64,000 nucleotides of DNA from Pelomonas caseinilytica (GCF_021353235.1 NZ_JAJTWT010000002.1:372001-436000), one strand, 5' to 3'; shown: positions 27,141-37,234, counted from the first letter of the stretch. The notes: a model not told the origin generated them from the sequence alone. Program-made: numbers and translations.

Positions 27141-29048
27141 TCACAACCCCTTCAACGGACACAACCCCCCACCCCGCCTGTACTCCCTCTGCAACGCCTC
27201 GAACACCAGTTCCGCGTCCACACCCCGCCCCCGCGCCAACGCCGCCGACACCGCGTCCAGCACCACATTCCTCACCTGCCCGCCCGCCAGCGTGCAGGCC
27301 TCCGCCACCGCCGCCAGCTGCGCTTCGCTCAAGGCATGGTCGGCCGGCAGATGGGCCTGCCACAGGCGCAGGCGCTCCGCCACCTCCGGCGCGCGGAAGG
27401 GGATGACGAAATCGAAGCGCCGCATGAAGGCCCGGTCGATGCGCGCCTGCGCGTTCGTCGTCACCAGCACCAGCCCCTGGTGGCTCTCCAGCCGCTGCAG
27501 CAGGAAGTTGGTCTCCAGGTTGGCGTAGCGGTCGTTGCTGGAGCCCACCTCCGTGCGCGGCGCCAGCAGCGCGTCGCCTTCGTCCAGCAGCAGCATCACG
27601 TCCAGCGCCTGAGCCGCCGACAGCAGGCGATGCAGGTTGCGCTCCGTCTCGCCGATGTACTTGCTCACCACGGCCGACAGGTCCAGCCGGTACAGCGGCA
27701 GGCCCAACTCGCGCGCCAGCACCTGGGCCGCCAGCGTCTTGCCCGTGCCCGAAGGCCCCGCCAGCAGGGCCCGCACGCCCGCATTCAGCCGGGCCGCAAA
27801 GGCCGCCGGCAGCACCCCGCGCAGCCGGTCGCGCTGCTGGCAGCGCGCGGCCAGCGCGGCCAGGTCGCGGCTGAGGACCTCGTCCAGCACCAGGGCCTGC
27901 GGCGGCGCCTGCTCCGGGTCCAGCCGCTGGGCCAAGCGGGCCAGCCCCGCCGCGCCACCGGCCAGCGCCGCCTCGCGCAGCGCGGCCTCGTCGGCACCGG
28001 CCGCACTGTTCAGCGCCCGGTGCAGGTGACCGCAGGCCAGGTGCAGCCGCGCCGCCAGGCCCGCAGCATCGGGCAGGCCGGGCCGCAGCCGTTCGATCAG
28101 CGCCAGCCGCAGCCCATGGTCGGGCAGCGGCAGGGTGAGCACGAGCGCGTCGGCCGGCAGGCCTTCGAGGCCGTCCTCCTCGGCCGCGACGATGGCGGGC
28201 GCTTCGGCCAGCACCGGCAGGCGCAGCGCCTCGCCGGGCGCGGCCTCCACGCGCAGCAGCGTCAGGGCGCCGCACAGTGCCGCCAGGGCGCCCAGCGTCG
28301 GCGGCGGGGCGCTGCCGGCCTCCAGCCGGCAGGCCAGCACCGGCCGGCCCCACTCGCGCGCCAGCGCCGCCACCAGGCTGCCGCGGCCGTTGTGCTCGGG
28401 GCCGCGCACCAGCAGCGCCTGCCCCGGGCGCCAGCCGGCCAGGCGCTCGCGGGCGGCCTCGGGCAGCACCAGCTCGTCCAGGGCTGGCGCCGCCTCCAAA
28501 GGCTGCAGGCGCAGGCCCGGTGCCGGCTCGGCGAAGGGCTCGCCGCGCAAGGCCGCCCAGCAGGCCTCGTCCACCTCGAAGCGCTGCGCCGCCCGCGGCT
28601 GCCCCGGCGATTCGGGCCTGAGCACGCCCGCCTGCAGCAAGGCCCGCAGCGCCGGCCTCAGGCCCTGGCCCGGCAGGCTGCCGAAGCTGCGCTGCAGCCA
28701 GGCCGGGCCGGGTTGGGCACCCTCCTCGCCCAGGGCCTGGTTGAGGGCCTCGAACAGCAGGCCGAAGCGCCGGTCCTCCTCGACGAGGCCGTGCACCAGC
28801 CACAGCGCCACCGCCTGCTCCGGCCAGTCGCGCGCCAGGGCCGACAGGCCGGGGTGGCGGGGCGGCTCGTCCCCCAGGGCCTCGAAGGCCGAGGCATAGC
28901 CCAGAGCGAAGCCGAAACGCTCCACCAGCTCCGCCTCGCCCAGCAGTTCCTGCGCATCGCTCACCACCCGCCAGGCCGCCGCCAGCAGCAGGGCCTGCAA
29001 GGCCGTCGCGGCCTCGGGCCAGAGATCGGGAGGGGCTTCTGCGCGCAT
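27141..29048 (-). CDS. eCIS AAA+ ATPase (Afp15-like)
   Basis: The protein has 635 residues from ATG 29048, seven bases after the preceding stop. The C-terminal third is a classical AAA+ module: Walker A GPSGTGKT (about 430-437), Walker B VMLLLDEGDALL (with EGD where EAD is more usual), sensor LVTTNAQARIDRAFMRRFDF and the arginine finger region. The N-terminal ~400 residues are Leu/Ala-rich helices typical of the long N-domain in eCIS ATPases. Afp15/Pvc15 ATPases are needed for particle assembly or cargo loading. The 558-bp repeat lies immediately downstream and separates it from the effector gene. Confidence 0.88.
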   Translation of the reverse strand: MRAEAPPDLWPEAATALQALLLAAAWRVVSDAQELLGEAELVERFGFALGYASAFEALGDEPPRHPGLSALARDWPEQAVALWLVHGLVEEDRRFGLLFEALNQALGEEGAQPGPAWLQRSFGSLPGQGLRPALRALLQAGVLRPESPGQPRAAQRFEVDEACWAALRGEPFAEPAPGLRLQPLEAAPALDELVLPEAARERLAGWRPGQALLVRGPEHNGRGSLVAALAREWGRPVLACRLEAGSAPPPTLGALAALCGALTLLRVEAAPGEALRLPVLAEAPAIVAAEEDGLEGLPADALVLTLPLPDHGLRLALIERLRPGLPDAAGLAARLHLACGHLHRALNSAAGADEAALREAALAGGAAGLARLAQRLDPEQAPPQALVLDEVLSRDLAALAARCQQRDRLRGVLPAAFAARLNAGVRALLAGPSGTGKTLAAQVLARELGLPLYRLDLSAVVSKYIGETERNLHRLLSAAQALDVMLLLDEGDALLAPRTEVGSSNDRYANLETNFLLQRLESHQGLVLVTTNAQARIDRAFMRRFDFVIPFRAPEVAERLRLWQAHLPADHALSEAQLAAVAEACTLAGGQVRNVVLDAVSAALARGRGVDAELVFEALQREYRRGGGLCPLKGL

Positions 29049-29055
29049 AGCGGTG

Positions 29056-30774
29056 TCAGCCGACGAAGCGGAAACGCAGCGTGAGGCCGGCACTCGGCAG
29101 CCAGCCGGGATCGCGGTCCAGCCCGGCCAGGCGCCAGGCGAGGTCATGGGCGGCGAGGTCGAACTCGGCCACCCACTCCGCCTCGCTCAACCACAGGCGC
29201 GCCGGCCGCGGCAGCACCAGGGCAGCCCGCCAGGCCGAGGCGCGCAGGCCCAGGCGCCGGCACAGGCGCCGCCGCAGCGTGCGGGCATAACCAGCCAACC
29301 AGGCGGGCCAGAGGCCGGCCGGAACGCCCGGCGCCGCCGGCATGACCCCGGGCGCCGTCCAGCCGGCACAGGCGGCTGCCAGCACGCCCGGCAGCGGGTC
29401 GTCGGCCGGCAGCCGCCAGGCGCGGGCCAGGGCCGCCAGCAAGGCCCACAGCGGCACTGGCAGGCCGGGGTCGGCCGGGCGGGTGAAGTCGGGGTAAAGG
29501 CCGTCCTCCAGCAGCGCATTGACGATGAAGAGCAGCGGCGCCTGCCGGCTGGCCAGCGCCTGCGGCCAGGGCCAGGCCATGGCGGCATCGGCCACGAGGA
29601 GACCAGGCCCGGGCGATGGGCTTGGCGGGGCCGGGGCCGCAACGCCGAGGCCGGGTTCCACGAGGCGGCCCGAGGCCGGCTCGTTGACGGCGCCAGGCAC
29701 GGCCATGGGCCGCGTGGATGGCAAGGCGGCCGGGGACTGGAGGCGGGCCGTGGCGGCCACTGAGGGCTCGGCCGCCGCGGCCGGAAGTACGGCGACTGGC
29801 GCCTCCCCAGCTTCGCCGGCCACCTGCCGAGGCGTGGGCGACCCGGGGTCCGGCGGAGCCGGCGCGGCCACGGCCGGCGACTCGGGCGGGCGCCACGGCC
29901 CGCTGTCGACGGCAGCGGCAGGGCGCCGCCCGGGCGCTGCGGCCCCGGCGCCGGAAGGGGCCGGGCCGTCCGTGCGCAGCGCTGTCGAAGTGCGCGGCGT
30001 CGCGACATCGACGCGGCGCTGCGCAGCGGTGCCGGCCCGAGGCTTGCCGCTCGACGGTGGCGCTCGCAGTGCGTTGTCGGCAGCCGGGGCCGAAGGCGCG
30101 GCCGGTGCTTGTGCCTGACGGACCGTGCCCACGGCAAGGTCCGCCCTCGGACCCGCGCCTGTGGCCGGCTCCGGGACCGCAGCGGTGGGCGCCACTGCCG
30201 AAAGCGAGGGCGCCCCGGCCTCGCGCGAGGCGTGCTGCGGCAGCATCCACGGCGACACCGGCAGCACCTGCCCCGCCGGCTTCACCTGCCCACTGCGCAT
30301 CAGCAGCCGCACCGCCGCGGCCTGGGCCTGAGGCCGCGCGGCCCAGGCCTGCTGCCATCGGGGCCAGGCCCGGCCCAGCAGGCCGCGCCACCACCAGCGG
30401 TCCAACTGCCCGGCCTGAGCGGCCAGCGCCAGGCAGGCCAGCATCTCGGCCGCGTCCGCGAACAGCACGGCCGGCGCCGTCTCGGGCACCGGCCCGAGCG
30501 CGGGCCGCGCGGCCTGCATCCAGGCCGCTTCCAGCTGCTCGCGTCCACGGGCGATCCAGTCGCGCCGGCCGGCCGCCGCGGGCAGGCGCCGCAGCGCCGC
30601 CTCGGGAGCCTGCAGCTGCAGGCGGCGCAGCCACAGCAGGGCCTGGGGCGGCAGGCCGGGTGGCAGGGCGTCCTCCAGGTCGGCGGCCAACGCCTGCAAG
30701 GCCAGGCGCGCCGCCACGGGCTCGGCCGAGGCCGGCGTGCGCGCGCTGAGCTTGCGGATGGCGAGCCCGGCCAT
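29056..30774 (-). CDS. eCIS-associated protein of unknown function (572 aa)
   Basis: The protein is Ala/Pro-rich. An N-terminal helical region (to about 190) has many Trp (RWWWRGLLGRAWPRWQQAW). A long Pro/Ala/Gly linker (about 195-400) follows. The folded C-terminus has a Trp/Leu-rich helix pair and ends with LAGLDRDPGWLPSAGLTLRF. The C-terminal block (SEAEWVAEFDLAAHDLAWRL) resembles conserved unknown proteins next to the ATPase in other eCIS loci. It is separated by four bases from the upstream gene and seven from the ATPase gene, so it is certainly in the operon. It is too short and too Pro-rich to be a tape measure. Confidence 0.7.
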   Translation of the reverse strand: MAGLAIRKLSARTPASAEPVAARLALQALAADLEDALPPGLPPQALLWLRRLQLQAPEAALRRLPAAAGRRDWIARGREQLEAAWMQAARPALGPVPETAPAVLFADAAEMLACLALAAQAGQLDRWWWRGLLGRAWPRWQQAWAARPQAQAAAVRLLMRSGQVKPAGQVLPVSPWMLPQHASREAGAPSLSAVAPTAAVPEPATGAGPRADLAVGTVRQAQAPAAPSAPAADNALRAPPSSGKPRAGTAAQRRVDVATPRTSTALRTDGPAPSGAGAAAPGRRPAAAVDSGPWRPPESPAVAAPAPPDPGSPTPRQVAGEAGEAPVAVLPAAAAEPSVAATARLQSPAALPSTRPMAVPGAVNEPASGRLVEPGLGVAAPAPPSPSPGPGLLVADAAMAWPWPQALASRQAPLLFIVNALLEDGLYPDFTRPADPGLPVPLWALLAALARAWRLPADDPLPGVLAAACAGWTAPGVMPAAPGVPAGLWPAWLAGYARTLRRRLCRRLGLRASAWRAALVLPRPARLWLSEAEWVAEFDLAAHDLAWRLAGLDRDPGWLPSAGLTLRFRFVG

Positions 30775-30778
30775 GGCC

Positions 30779-32041
30779 CTAACGCCGCTTGCGATCGGGC
30801 GCCTGCGTCAGCGCCGAGGCCGCCACCGACAGCTCGTCCTTGCTCGGCCGGCCCTCGCCGCGGCGGCCGGCGTTGAGGATGCGCGCCGCCGCGGAGGCGA
30901 CGCGCGCCGACGTCCTTTCTCCCGGCCCGCCGCCCGGCAGGCGCCCGTCGGCGTCTTCCAGGGCGGTGGCCCGCAGCAGCAGCCGTTCCGGGTGGCCTTC
31001 GAGCTGGGCCAGGTGCAGCCGGGCGGCGCCGCGGCGCAGCGGCACGTCCTGCCAGCCGTCCAGCAGCGCGCGCGCGAACTGCGTGCGGTTGAGCAGTTCG
31101 GGCGCCGCCGGCAGGCCGCCGATCAACTTGCGGAACTGAGCCAGCCCGGCCGCCGTCAGCGGCAGCGTGGGCGGCAGCCAGGCGAAGGCGGCGCCTGTGG
31201 CCCGGGCCTCCATCAGCTCGGCGGTGAACTGGGCCGCGAAGGCCTGCATCTCCACGGCCCAGGACTCGGGCCAGGCCGCATCGCCCGCGCCGCCGGGCGG
31301 CACGGCCAGGCGGCGGCGGGCGCTGTCGGTGTCCAGCCACAGCGGCGTGGCGGCAGCGTCAATCTGCAGCAGGGCCAGGGGCAGCTCGTCGGCGCCCAGG
31401 CCCGGCGCCGCGGCGCCGCCGCCGATGCGCTGGCGCAGCCACCAGCCCACCCGCGCACCCTCGGGCACGGCGCCCAGGCCCCAGCCGGGCGACAGCAGCG
31501 CCACGGCCAGTTCGTTGCGCACCGACGCGGCCGACAGCCCGGCCGGCGGCTGCACCTCCACGAGGCGCGCACGCACGGCCGGCTGCTCGGTGCGGCGGTT
31601 GCAGGCCCCGACCTCGCCGAGCAGCGTCGCCGCCCGCCCCTGCCCGGCCCAGGCGGGCGTCAGCGTCAGCAGGTAGAGCCCCGCCAGCGGCTGGCCCTCG
31701 GCCAGGCCCGCCGCGCAGTTGCCGAAGCCGCTGAACGAGGCGCCGCGGCCGGCGCTGCTGAGGTCGAGGTCGAGGTTGCCGATGTCGATGACGGCGCCCG
31801 AGGGCGTGACGCCCAGGCCCGCCGCGATGTGCAGCAGGCTGCCCGTGCCGGCCGTCACCGTCAGGCCCTCGGCCACGCCGCAGCCGATGAGCCGCGCCAG
31901 CCGGCGCTCGGCGCCGTCGCGCGCGGCCTGTTCGCGGCTCAGGTCCTCGGCGCTGAGCAGGCGACCGTTGAAGAAGAAGCTGCGCGGCTCGCCATCGACG
32001 GCCACGACCTGGTTCAGGCGCGCGTTCAGCACGGTGGCCAT
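30779..32041 (-). CDS. eCIS-associated protein related to its 810-aa neighbour (420 aa)
   Basis: I do not recognise a named family. The N-terminus (FFFNGRLLSAEDLSREQAA, RLARLIGCGVAEGLTV, IAAGLGVTPSGAVIDI) parallels that of the 810-residue protein encoded upstream. That suggests an ancient duplication of a shared attachment domain. The middle is beta-rich (LYLLTLTPAWAG) and the C-terminus is helical with a basic tail. The three-base gap to the upstream gene and four-base gap to the downstream gene imply strict co-translation. It may bind the baseplate or a fibre; this is inference. Confidence 0.65.
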   Translation of the reverse strand: MATVLNARLNQVVAVDGEPRSFFFNGRLLSAEDLSREQAARDGAERRLARLIGCGVAEGLTVTAGTGSLLHIAAGLGVTPSGAVIDIGNLDLDLSSAGRGASFSGFGNCAAGLAEGQPLAGLYLLTLTPAWAGQGRAATLLGEVGACNRRTEQPAVRARLVEVQPPAGLSAASVRNELAVALLSPGWGLGAVPEGARVGWWLRQRIGGGAAAPGLGADELPLALLQIDAAATPLWLDTDSARRRLAVPPGGAGDAAWPESWAVEMQAFAAQFTAELMEARATGAAFAWLPPTLPLTAAGLAQFRKLIGGLPAAPELLNRTQFARALLDGWQDVPLRRGAARLHLAQLEGHPERLLLRATALEDADGRLPGGGPGERTSARVASAAARILNAGRRGEGRPSKDELSVAASALTQAPDRKRR

Positions 32042-32044
32042 GGC

Positions 32045-34477
32045 TCAGCTCCGTCCGATGACCAGCCACTGGCCCATGCGGACCGAGGCGATCAGCGTCA
32101 CCGAGTTGCCGGCCTCCAGGCCGATGCGCTTGTCGCCCTCGACGCCGCTGACCGCGAGGCCGCCCAGGGCCTTGACGGTGATCACCCGGCCCTCGTCGAA
32201 GCCGCCGGCCTTCGGCTCAGGCAGGGCCAACTGCACGAGGCGGGTCAGGGGCATGGCCGCGACGACGACGACGTGGTCGTCGTTGACGAGCTTGAGTTCC
32301 TCGGCGCGCCCGATGTAGCGGATGGGCTGCACGCCGACGTCGGCCGCGGGCGGCGGCTGCGTCAGCACCAGCTGGCCGTCCTGCTTGCGCCAGCCGACCA
32401 TCGCGTCGGGCGCCTCTGACCGGGGCGGCCGGCTGAGGCTGAGCGCGGAGAAGCGGGGCGAGGCCGCGGTGTGCAGGGGCTGCACGGTGTCGATGGTGAC
32501 GACGTTGCCATTGGTCACCGCGGTCAGGCTCGGCGGCGAGCTGGCGTCGCCGGCCGCGACGACCTGGGTCGCCGTGCCGCCCCCGGCTTCGACGACGAGC
32601 TGCCAGTCGCGGCCTTCGCCCTGGGTCAGCGTGATGTCGGTGTTGGCGCCCGGCGTCAGCGTGGCCAGCACGTAGTCGCCGCCCTGGCTGCGCAGGCTGT
32701 CGATGCGAGGCTCCAGCCCCACCAGCACCTGCAGCTGCCGGGGCCGTTGCTGCAGGCCGGTGCCGCCATCCTCGATGCGCACCGGCGCCGGTTGGTTGGG
32801 CTGGTAGGCGTAGGGCGGCGGCTTGCCGGCGTCCAGCGCGCCTTCGTCGCCGTCCCAGGGCCGGGCCGCGACGACGACACCCTGCTCGTCGGTCGCCAAC
32901 AGGCGGTTCAGCGGCTGGCCCAGCACCACCTCGCCGTCAACCGAGAGGCCCCCGGCCACGCCGAGGTCGCCGCTCAGGTCCAGGCTCGCGAAGCTGGGGC
33001 TGGCGTCGGTGCCGATGTCCTGCACGGTGTCGAGCCGGATGGTGGGCGCGGCTCCGGTGGCGTCGACCAGGATGTTGGGCGAAGGCGCGGCCGGCTTGGG
33101 TAGCGGCGCGCCGGCCAGGCCCCCCAACTCGAAGCGCGCCGGCGCCGTGCCCGAGGCTGCCCGGCCCACCAGCAGCGCCCCCGTGGCGGGCGCCACGGCC
33201 TGGCCGGTGCCGCCATCGGCCACCGGGATGGGCTGGCTCATGCCCGGCCCGTAGTAGTCGGGCCCGCCGCCAGGGCCGCCGCCGGGCCACTTCACCGCCG
33301 GCACGATGCGGGCCTTGTTGCCGCTGCCGCCGTCGGTGGTGTCGGGCACGATGTCGATGCGCGTCATCGCGTGGTTGGCAGCGGCGAAGTCGGCCAGCAG
33401 GTCCTGGGCATGGTCGAGCTCGGGGTCGCCCTTGCCGAGCACGTAGTGGGCCTCACGCGGGGCGTCCTGGCTGCCGTCGCGCAGCAGCCATTCCTGCAGC
33501 AGGCGCAGGTGCAGCAGCTGCGGCCGGCCGAGCATGCGCACGGCGCGCGTGCCGTCGGCACCGGCCTTGGCATCGACGGCGGCCAGCAGCAGGGCCCGCT
33601 CGGCCAGTGGTTCGGCGCCCGGCACCGGGCCATGGTGGGCCATGAAGCCGGAGCGCAGCAGCCGCGTCCAGACCTCGAAGGCGGCGGCGTAGTAGGCCGC
33701 CACCTCGGCGCGCGGAATCTGCAGCTCCGTGGGCGGCGCCGGCAGGCTGACGTGGCTGGGCAGGGGCAGCGGCGGCGTGGCGGCGGCCGGCATGGGCGGC
33801 GTGGGCGCGTGCGGGTCGCCCCAGGCCGCCGTGATGGCCTCCTTCAGCCCAGCCTCCACCTGGCGCTGGAAGCTGGCCAGCGTCTGCCCTGCCGGCGCCG
33901 TCGGGCGGACCTTGATGCCGCGTATCCACGCGACGACGGCACGCAGCGCCAGGTCCTCGCTCGCATCCGGCGGCGTCCAGGCGAAGTCCAGCGCGAAGCC
34001 GTCGACGACGCGGGCGTCGGCGCTCAGCTCGCTCTCGTCGCGGCAGGGCTCGCCGGGGATGGGCACGGGCGAGCCGCTGGCCTCGGCAAAACGCAGCAGC
34101 ACGTAGACCGTGGGGCGGCTGGCGGTGGTGGCGTCGCGCGCCTTCTCGGCGTCCAGCCAGGCCTGCAGGTTGGCGCACTGCTCGGCGGCCACGGCGACGA
34201 GGTGCCCGTCCGGCATCAGCGCCAGGCCGGGCGCCACCCTCACCTGCTGGCCCTCGCTGGCCGAGGCCGGCTTGGGCGCGGCCACGCCCAGGCCGGTGAT
34301 GACGCCGTAGCCGATGGTCTCGCGCAGCGCCCGCTCGTCGCGCGCGGCCAGGTAGGCGTGCTCCTGGCGGAAGTCGTCCACGCCCAGCACCATGCCGAAG
34401 CTGTAGTTGACGCGCTGCAGCGGGTCGAGCGCGGCGTCGGGGGCGGGGGTGAAAGTGGAGCCTGTGCAGCAGCCCAT
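32045..34477 (-). CDS. Candidate eCIS fibre / baseplate-attached protein (810 aa)
   Basis: The N-terminal domain (MGCCTGSTF..., VNYSFGMVLGVDDFRQEHAY, IGYGVITGLGV) is shared with the 420-residue neighbour. From about residue 400 the protein contains strand-rich units with tail-fibre-like wording: DASPSFASLDLSGDLGVAGG and AASPRFSALSLSRPP. Such repeating blocks are common in phage tail fibres. It ends with a small beta domain. This makes it the best candidate for the receptor-binding fibre, although I see no adenovirus-knob-like or phage-fibre head as in Afp13. The start has a GGGAG site upstream. Confidence 0.6.
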   Translation of the reverse strand: MGCCTGSTFTPAPDAALDPLQRVNYSFGMVLGVDDFRQEHAYLAARDERALRETIGYGVITGLGVAAPKPASASEGQQVRVAPGLALMPDGHLVAVAAEQCANLQAWLDAEKARDATTASRPTVYVLLRFAEASGSPVPIPGEPCRDESELSADARVVDGFALDFAWTPPDASEDLALRAVVAWIRGIKVRPTAPAGQTLASFQRQVEAGLKEAITAAWGDPHAPTPPMPAAATPPLPLPSHVSLPAPPTELQIPRAEVAAYYAAAFEVWTRLLRSGFMAHHGPVPGAEPLAERALLLAAVDAKAGADGTRAVRMLGRPQLLHLRLLQEWLLRDGSQDAPREAHYVLGKGDPELDHAQDLLADFAAANHAMTRIDIVPDTTDGGSGNKARIVPAVKWPGGGPGGGPDYYGPGMSQPIPVADGGTGQAVAPATGALLVGRAASGTAPARFELGGLAGAPLPKPAAPSPNILVDATGAAPTIRLDTVQDIGTDASPSFASLDLSGDLGVAGGLSVDGEVVLGQPLNRLLATDEQGVVVAARPWDGDEGALDAGKPPPYAYQPNQPAPVRIEDGGTGLQQRPRQLQVLVGLEPRIDSLRSQGGDYVLATLTPGANTDITLTQGEGRDWQLVVEAGGGTATQVVAAGDASSPPSLTAVTNGNVVTIDTVQPLHTAASPRFSALSLSRPPRSEAPDAMVGWRKQDGQLVLTQPPPAADVGVQPIRYIGRAEELKLVNDDHVVVVAAMPLTRLVQLALPEPKAGGFDEGRVITVKALGGLAVSGVEGDKRIGLEAGNSVTLIASVRMGQWLVIGRS

Positions 34478-34495
34478 GGTGGGTCTCCCGGAAGT

Positions 34496-37234
34496 TCAGC
34501 GGTCCAGCCCCACCCGGTCGGGCGGTGGCAGGGGTCGCGGATGCGTGAGTTGCCCGCCCCCGAGATCGCGCTCGCCGAGCACGAGGGGCGGCCAGATGGA
34601 GAGGGTGGCCAGCGCGGCCAGCTCGGGCCGGCGCAGCAGGCCGTGTTCGAGGCGCGTGTCGTGGCCCAGCCGGGCCTCGCCGACGCGGAACAGCTCGAAG
34701 CCGAAGCGGATCTCCGCCACGGTGTGGGCCGGCTTGTCGCGCTCGACGGCGCGCTCGACGGCGGCGCGGCGGCGGGCCAACTCGTCGAAGTCCAGCGCCG
34801 CCGTGTCGCCGGGCAGCGGCAGCACGACGCGAAAGCGATGGGCCGGCCCGAGGCCGCGCACGACCTGGGCCTCGAAGCGCCACCAGTCCGCCAGCGCCGC
34901 CGAGCCCGCGGGCAGGTAGAGCGGGCTGGGGATGCGGTCGAAGCCCCGCCAGCCGGTGCCCCAGGCCGCGTTCAGCGCCTGGATGCCACGCCAACGGCGG
35001 GCCAGGTAGTCCTGCCAGCGCTGGCGCAGCGGCGCGCAGGCCTGGGTGGCGGCGAGGTAGGCGTCGAAGGCGAGCGCCTCGTCGCCCCCGGCCGGCCGGG
35101 GCTCGTCCTCGGGCAGCTCAGCCAGCCGCCAGGACGCCATCAGCGCCGCCTCTTCGCGGGCCGCGCGCGGCAGGAAGCCCAACGCCTTCTGCAGCGTCGC
35201 GGCGTCGGCCAGCAGCGACTCCTCGCCATTCAGCGCCGCCAGCAGCACCGCCCGCCCCTGCGCCGGCCGCCAGGCGCTGCCGCTCAACGGCGGCGCCAGG
35301 CCGAAAAGCTCCTGCAGCCGCAGGCCGTGCAGCCGTTCGGGGAGGTTCTGCGGCGCCGCCAGCCAGGCCTCGGCGTCGACCTCGTCGGGCTCCCAGGCCA
35401 GGGTCGCCGCCAGCAGCAGCCCCGGCACGGTGCCGCGGCGTGCCTGCACGCTCGCCGCATGGCGCAGCAGGGCGCGGCGGCGCGCGGGGCCGGTGGAGCC
35501 GTCGAATTCCATCGCCAGCCACCCGGCCAGCCATTGCAGGGTCTGCTGCGGCGCGGTGCGTGCGTCCAGCAGCAGCTGGGCGGCGGCGATGCGGTCCTCC
35601 CAGCGCGTCAACTCGCCCTCGAACAAGGCGAGGAAGCGTTCGGTGAAGGCGCTGCCGGCCGCGTCGGCCCGGTAGACGGCGGGCAGGTAGTGCTGCAGGT
35701 AGCTGAAGCGCGGATACCAGGCGCGCAGGGTCGCCAGGCCCGGGCTCTGCTGGCCGTCGCCGCTGGCCTGGATGCGCAGTTGCAGGTAGCGGCCGGTGGC
35801 GGCTTGCAGCAGGCAGGTCAGGGTCTGCACTTCGCCGCAGCTGCCGTGCGCGGCGTCGCGCCAGGGCAGCTCGGAGCCGGCCGGGTGTGGCAGCAGCTCG
35901 GGCTCGGCGCGCCAGGGCTGCAGGGCCAGGCCCTCGGGCGTTTCGGCGGCGCGGCTTTGCAGGCTGAGGGCGCCACCCGGCGGGCGGCGGGCATCGAGGG
36001 CCACGCGGTGCCAGACGCAGCCCGGCACGGCGCTGTCCCACACGGGGCCGACGAGCACGCCCTCGCGCTCGCAGCGCGGGCGCGGCAGCGTCAGCAGCGG
36101 CAGCCAGCGGCCGGCGCCGGCGTAGAAGGCGCGCGCCGACGGGAAGCGATGCAGCACCTGGCCGCGCGCCAGGCTGGCCAGGCCGCCGGCCTCGTAACGC
36201 CGCAGCGGGATGAAGTCGCGCTGCAGCTCGAAGGTCCAGGTGCCGGGAGCCGTCTCGGACGCGGCGAAGCGGAAGGCCTGGTCGCCGCTGGCGGCCAGCA
36301 CGACGGCGTCGAAGCCCTCGGTCGCCGCATCGGCCGGCCACTCGATGGCCAGGGTCCGCGTGGACAGCAGGGTAGGCTCCTGGTCGGCGGTGGCCTGCTC
36401 GATCTGCTCCTCCAGCGGGCCGACGGACACGCCCTCGGTGCCGGCCCAGTCGATGACCGACAGGTAGAGGCCGTCCATCTTGACGCGCAGCACCAGGAAA
36501 CGGCTCGCGGGCAAGGCCGCCACGGCGGTGGCATCGGCGCCGAGCACCAGCTGGCAGGGCGGCTCGGCGGGCGGCGGCAGCGGGGCCGGCCCGGGCGAGA
36601 ACGCGGTGGGGCTGGCGGTGCGCGGCAGGCAGGGCCGCAGGTCGGGCCCGAGGCGGTGCAGCACCCCGGCCGCGAAGAGGGCGACCCCGCCATCGTCGAG
36701 GGCCAGCAGGGCCTCGGGCGCGGGCATGTGGGGCCAGGGCTGGGGCAGCGGCGGGCCGCCGCCATGCAGGTCGAAGATCAGCAGGCCGCCGGCCTCGCGG
36801 CTCGCGGCGACGAGGTAGTGGCCCGTGGTCACCACCAGGGCATCCATGCGCGGCGGCGTGGCCGGCCCGGCCGGTGCGCAGGGGCCGAAGGCGCCTGCCT
36901 CGGCCTCTGCGGCCGGCGCCTGCGGCAGGGGCCAGAAGTCGGTGATGGTGCCGCTGCCGCTGGACCAGACGCGGATGGACCTGCCGTCGGCATCGAGCGC
37001 ATAAAGGTTGCCGTAGGCATCGAAGCTGGCGCCGGCACGCGCACCGGGCTCAGGCAGGGGCGCGGCGCTGCTGGCCTTGAATTCGAAGAGCAGGGGCTTG
37101 AGCACGAGCTGGCCCAGGGCCGCCGGGTGGGCCGGGTCCGCGGGCCGCCAGGCCCAGTGCTCGTCCGGCTGGGCGGCCTCCGTCCAGTCGCCCCGGGTGA
37201 CGAGGGCGTGGTAGCGGCTGCCGTTGGCGTCCAT
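34496..37234 (-). CDS. eCIS baseplate protein, Afp12/tail-protein-I-like (912 aa)
   Basis: The first ~500 residues look like a beta-propeller of short blades (SFDAYGNLYALDADGRSIRV, MDALVVTTGHYLVAASREAG). From about residue 510 comes the phage tail protein segment (YLPAVYRADAAGSAFTERFL, LLDARTAPQQTLQWLAGWLA, ARRRALLRHAASVQARRGTV), typical of tail protein I / TIGR02242-type baseplate wedge proteins. It follows baseplate J, exactly as Afp12 follows Afp11, so it probably completes the wedge. The start MDANGSRY at 37234 lies after a hairpin repeat that separates it from gene J by 149 bases. The frame is open further upstream through the repeat. Confidence 0.78.
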   Translation of the reverse strand: MDANGSRYHALVTRGDWTEAAQPDEHWAWRPADPAHPAALGQLVLKPLLFEFKASSAAPLPEPGARAGASFDAYGNLYALDADGRSIRVWSSGSGTITDFWPLPQAPAAEAEAGAFGPCAPAGPATPPRMDALVVTTGHYLVAASREAGGLLIFDLHGGGPPLPQPWPHMPAPEALLALDDGGVALFAAGVLHRLGPDLRPCLPRTASPTAFSPGPAPLPPPAEPPCQLVLGADATAVAALPASRFLVLRVKMDGLYLSVIDWAGTEGVSVGPLEEQIEQATADQEPTLLSTRTLAIEWPADAATEGFDAVVLAASGDQAFRFAASETAPGTWTFELQRDFIPLRRYEAGGLASLARGQVLHRFPSARAFYAGAGRWLPLLTLPRPRCEREGVLVGPVWDSAVPGCVWHRVALDARRPPGGALSLQSRAAETPEGLALQPWRAEPELLPHPAGSELPWRDAAHGSCGEVQTLTCLLQAATGRYLQLRIQASGDGQQSPGLATLRAWYPRFSYLQHYLPAVYRADAAGSAFTERFLALFEGELTRWEDRIAAAQLLLDARTAPQQTLQWLAGWLAMEFDGSTGPARRRALLRHAASVQARRGTVPGLLLAATLAWEPDEVDAEAWLAAPQNLPERLHGLRLQELFGLAPPLSGSAWRPAQGRAVLLAALNGEESLLADAATLQKALGFLPRAAREEAALMASWRLAELPEDEPRPAGGDEALAFDAYLAATQACAPLRQRWQDYLARRWRGIQALNAAWGTGWRGFDRIPSPLYLPAGSAALADWWRFEAQVVRGLGPAHRFRVVLPLPGDTAALDFDELARRRAAVERAVERDKPAHTVAEIRFGFELFRVGEARLGHDTRLEHGLLRRPELAALATLSIWPPLVLGERDLGGGQLTHPRPLPPPDRVGLDR

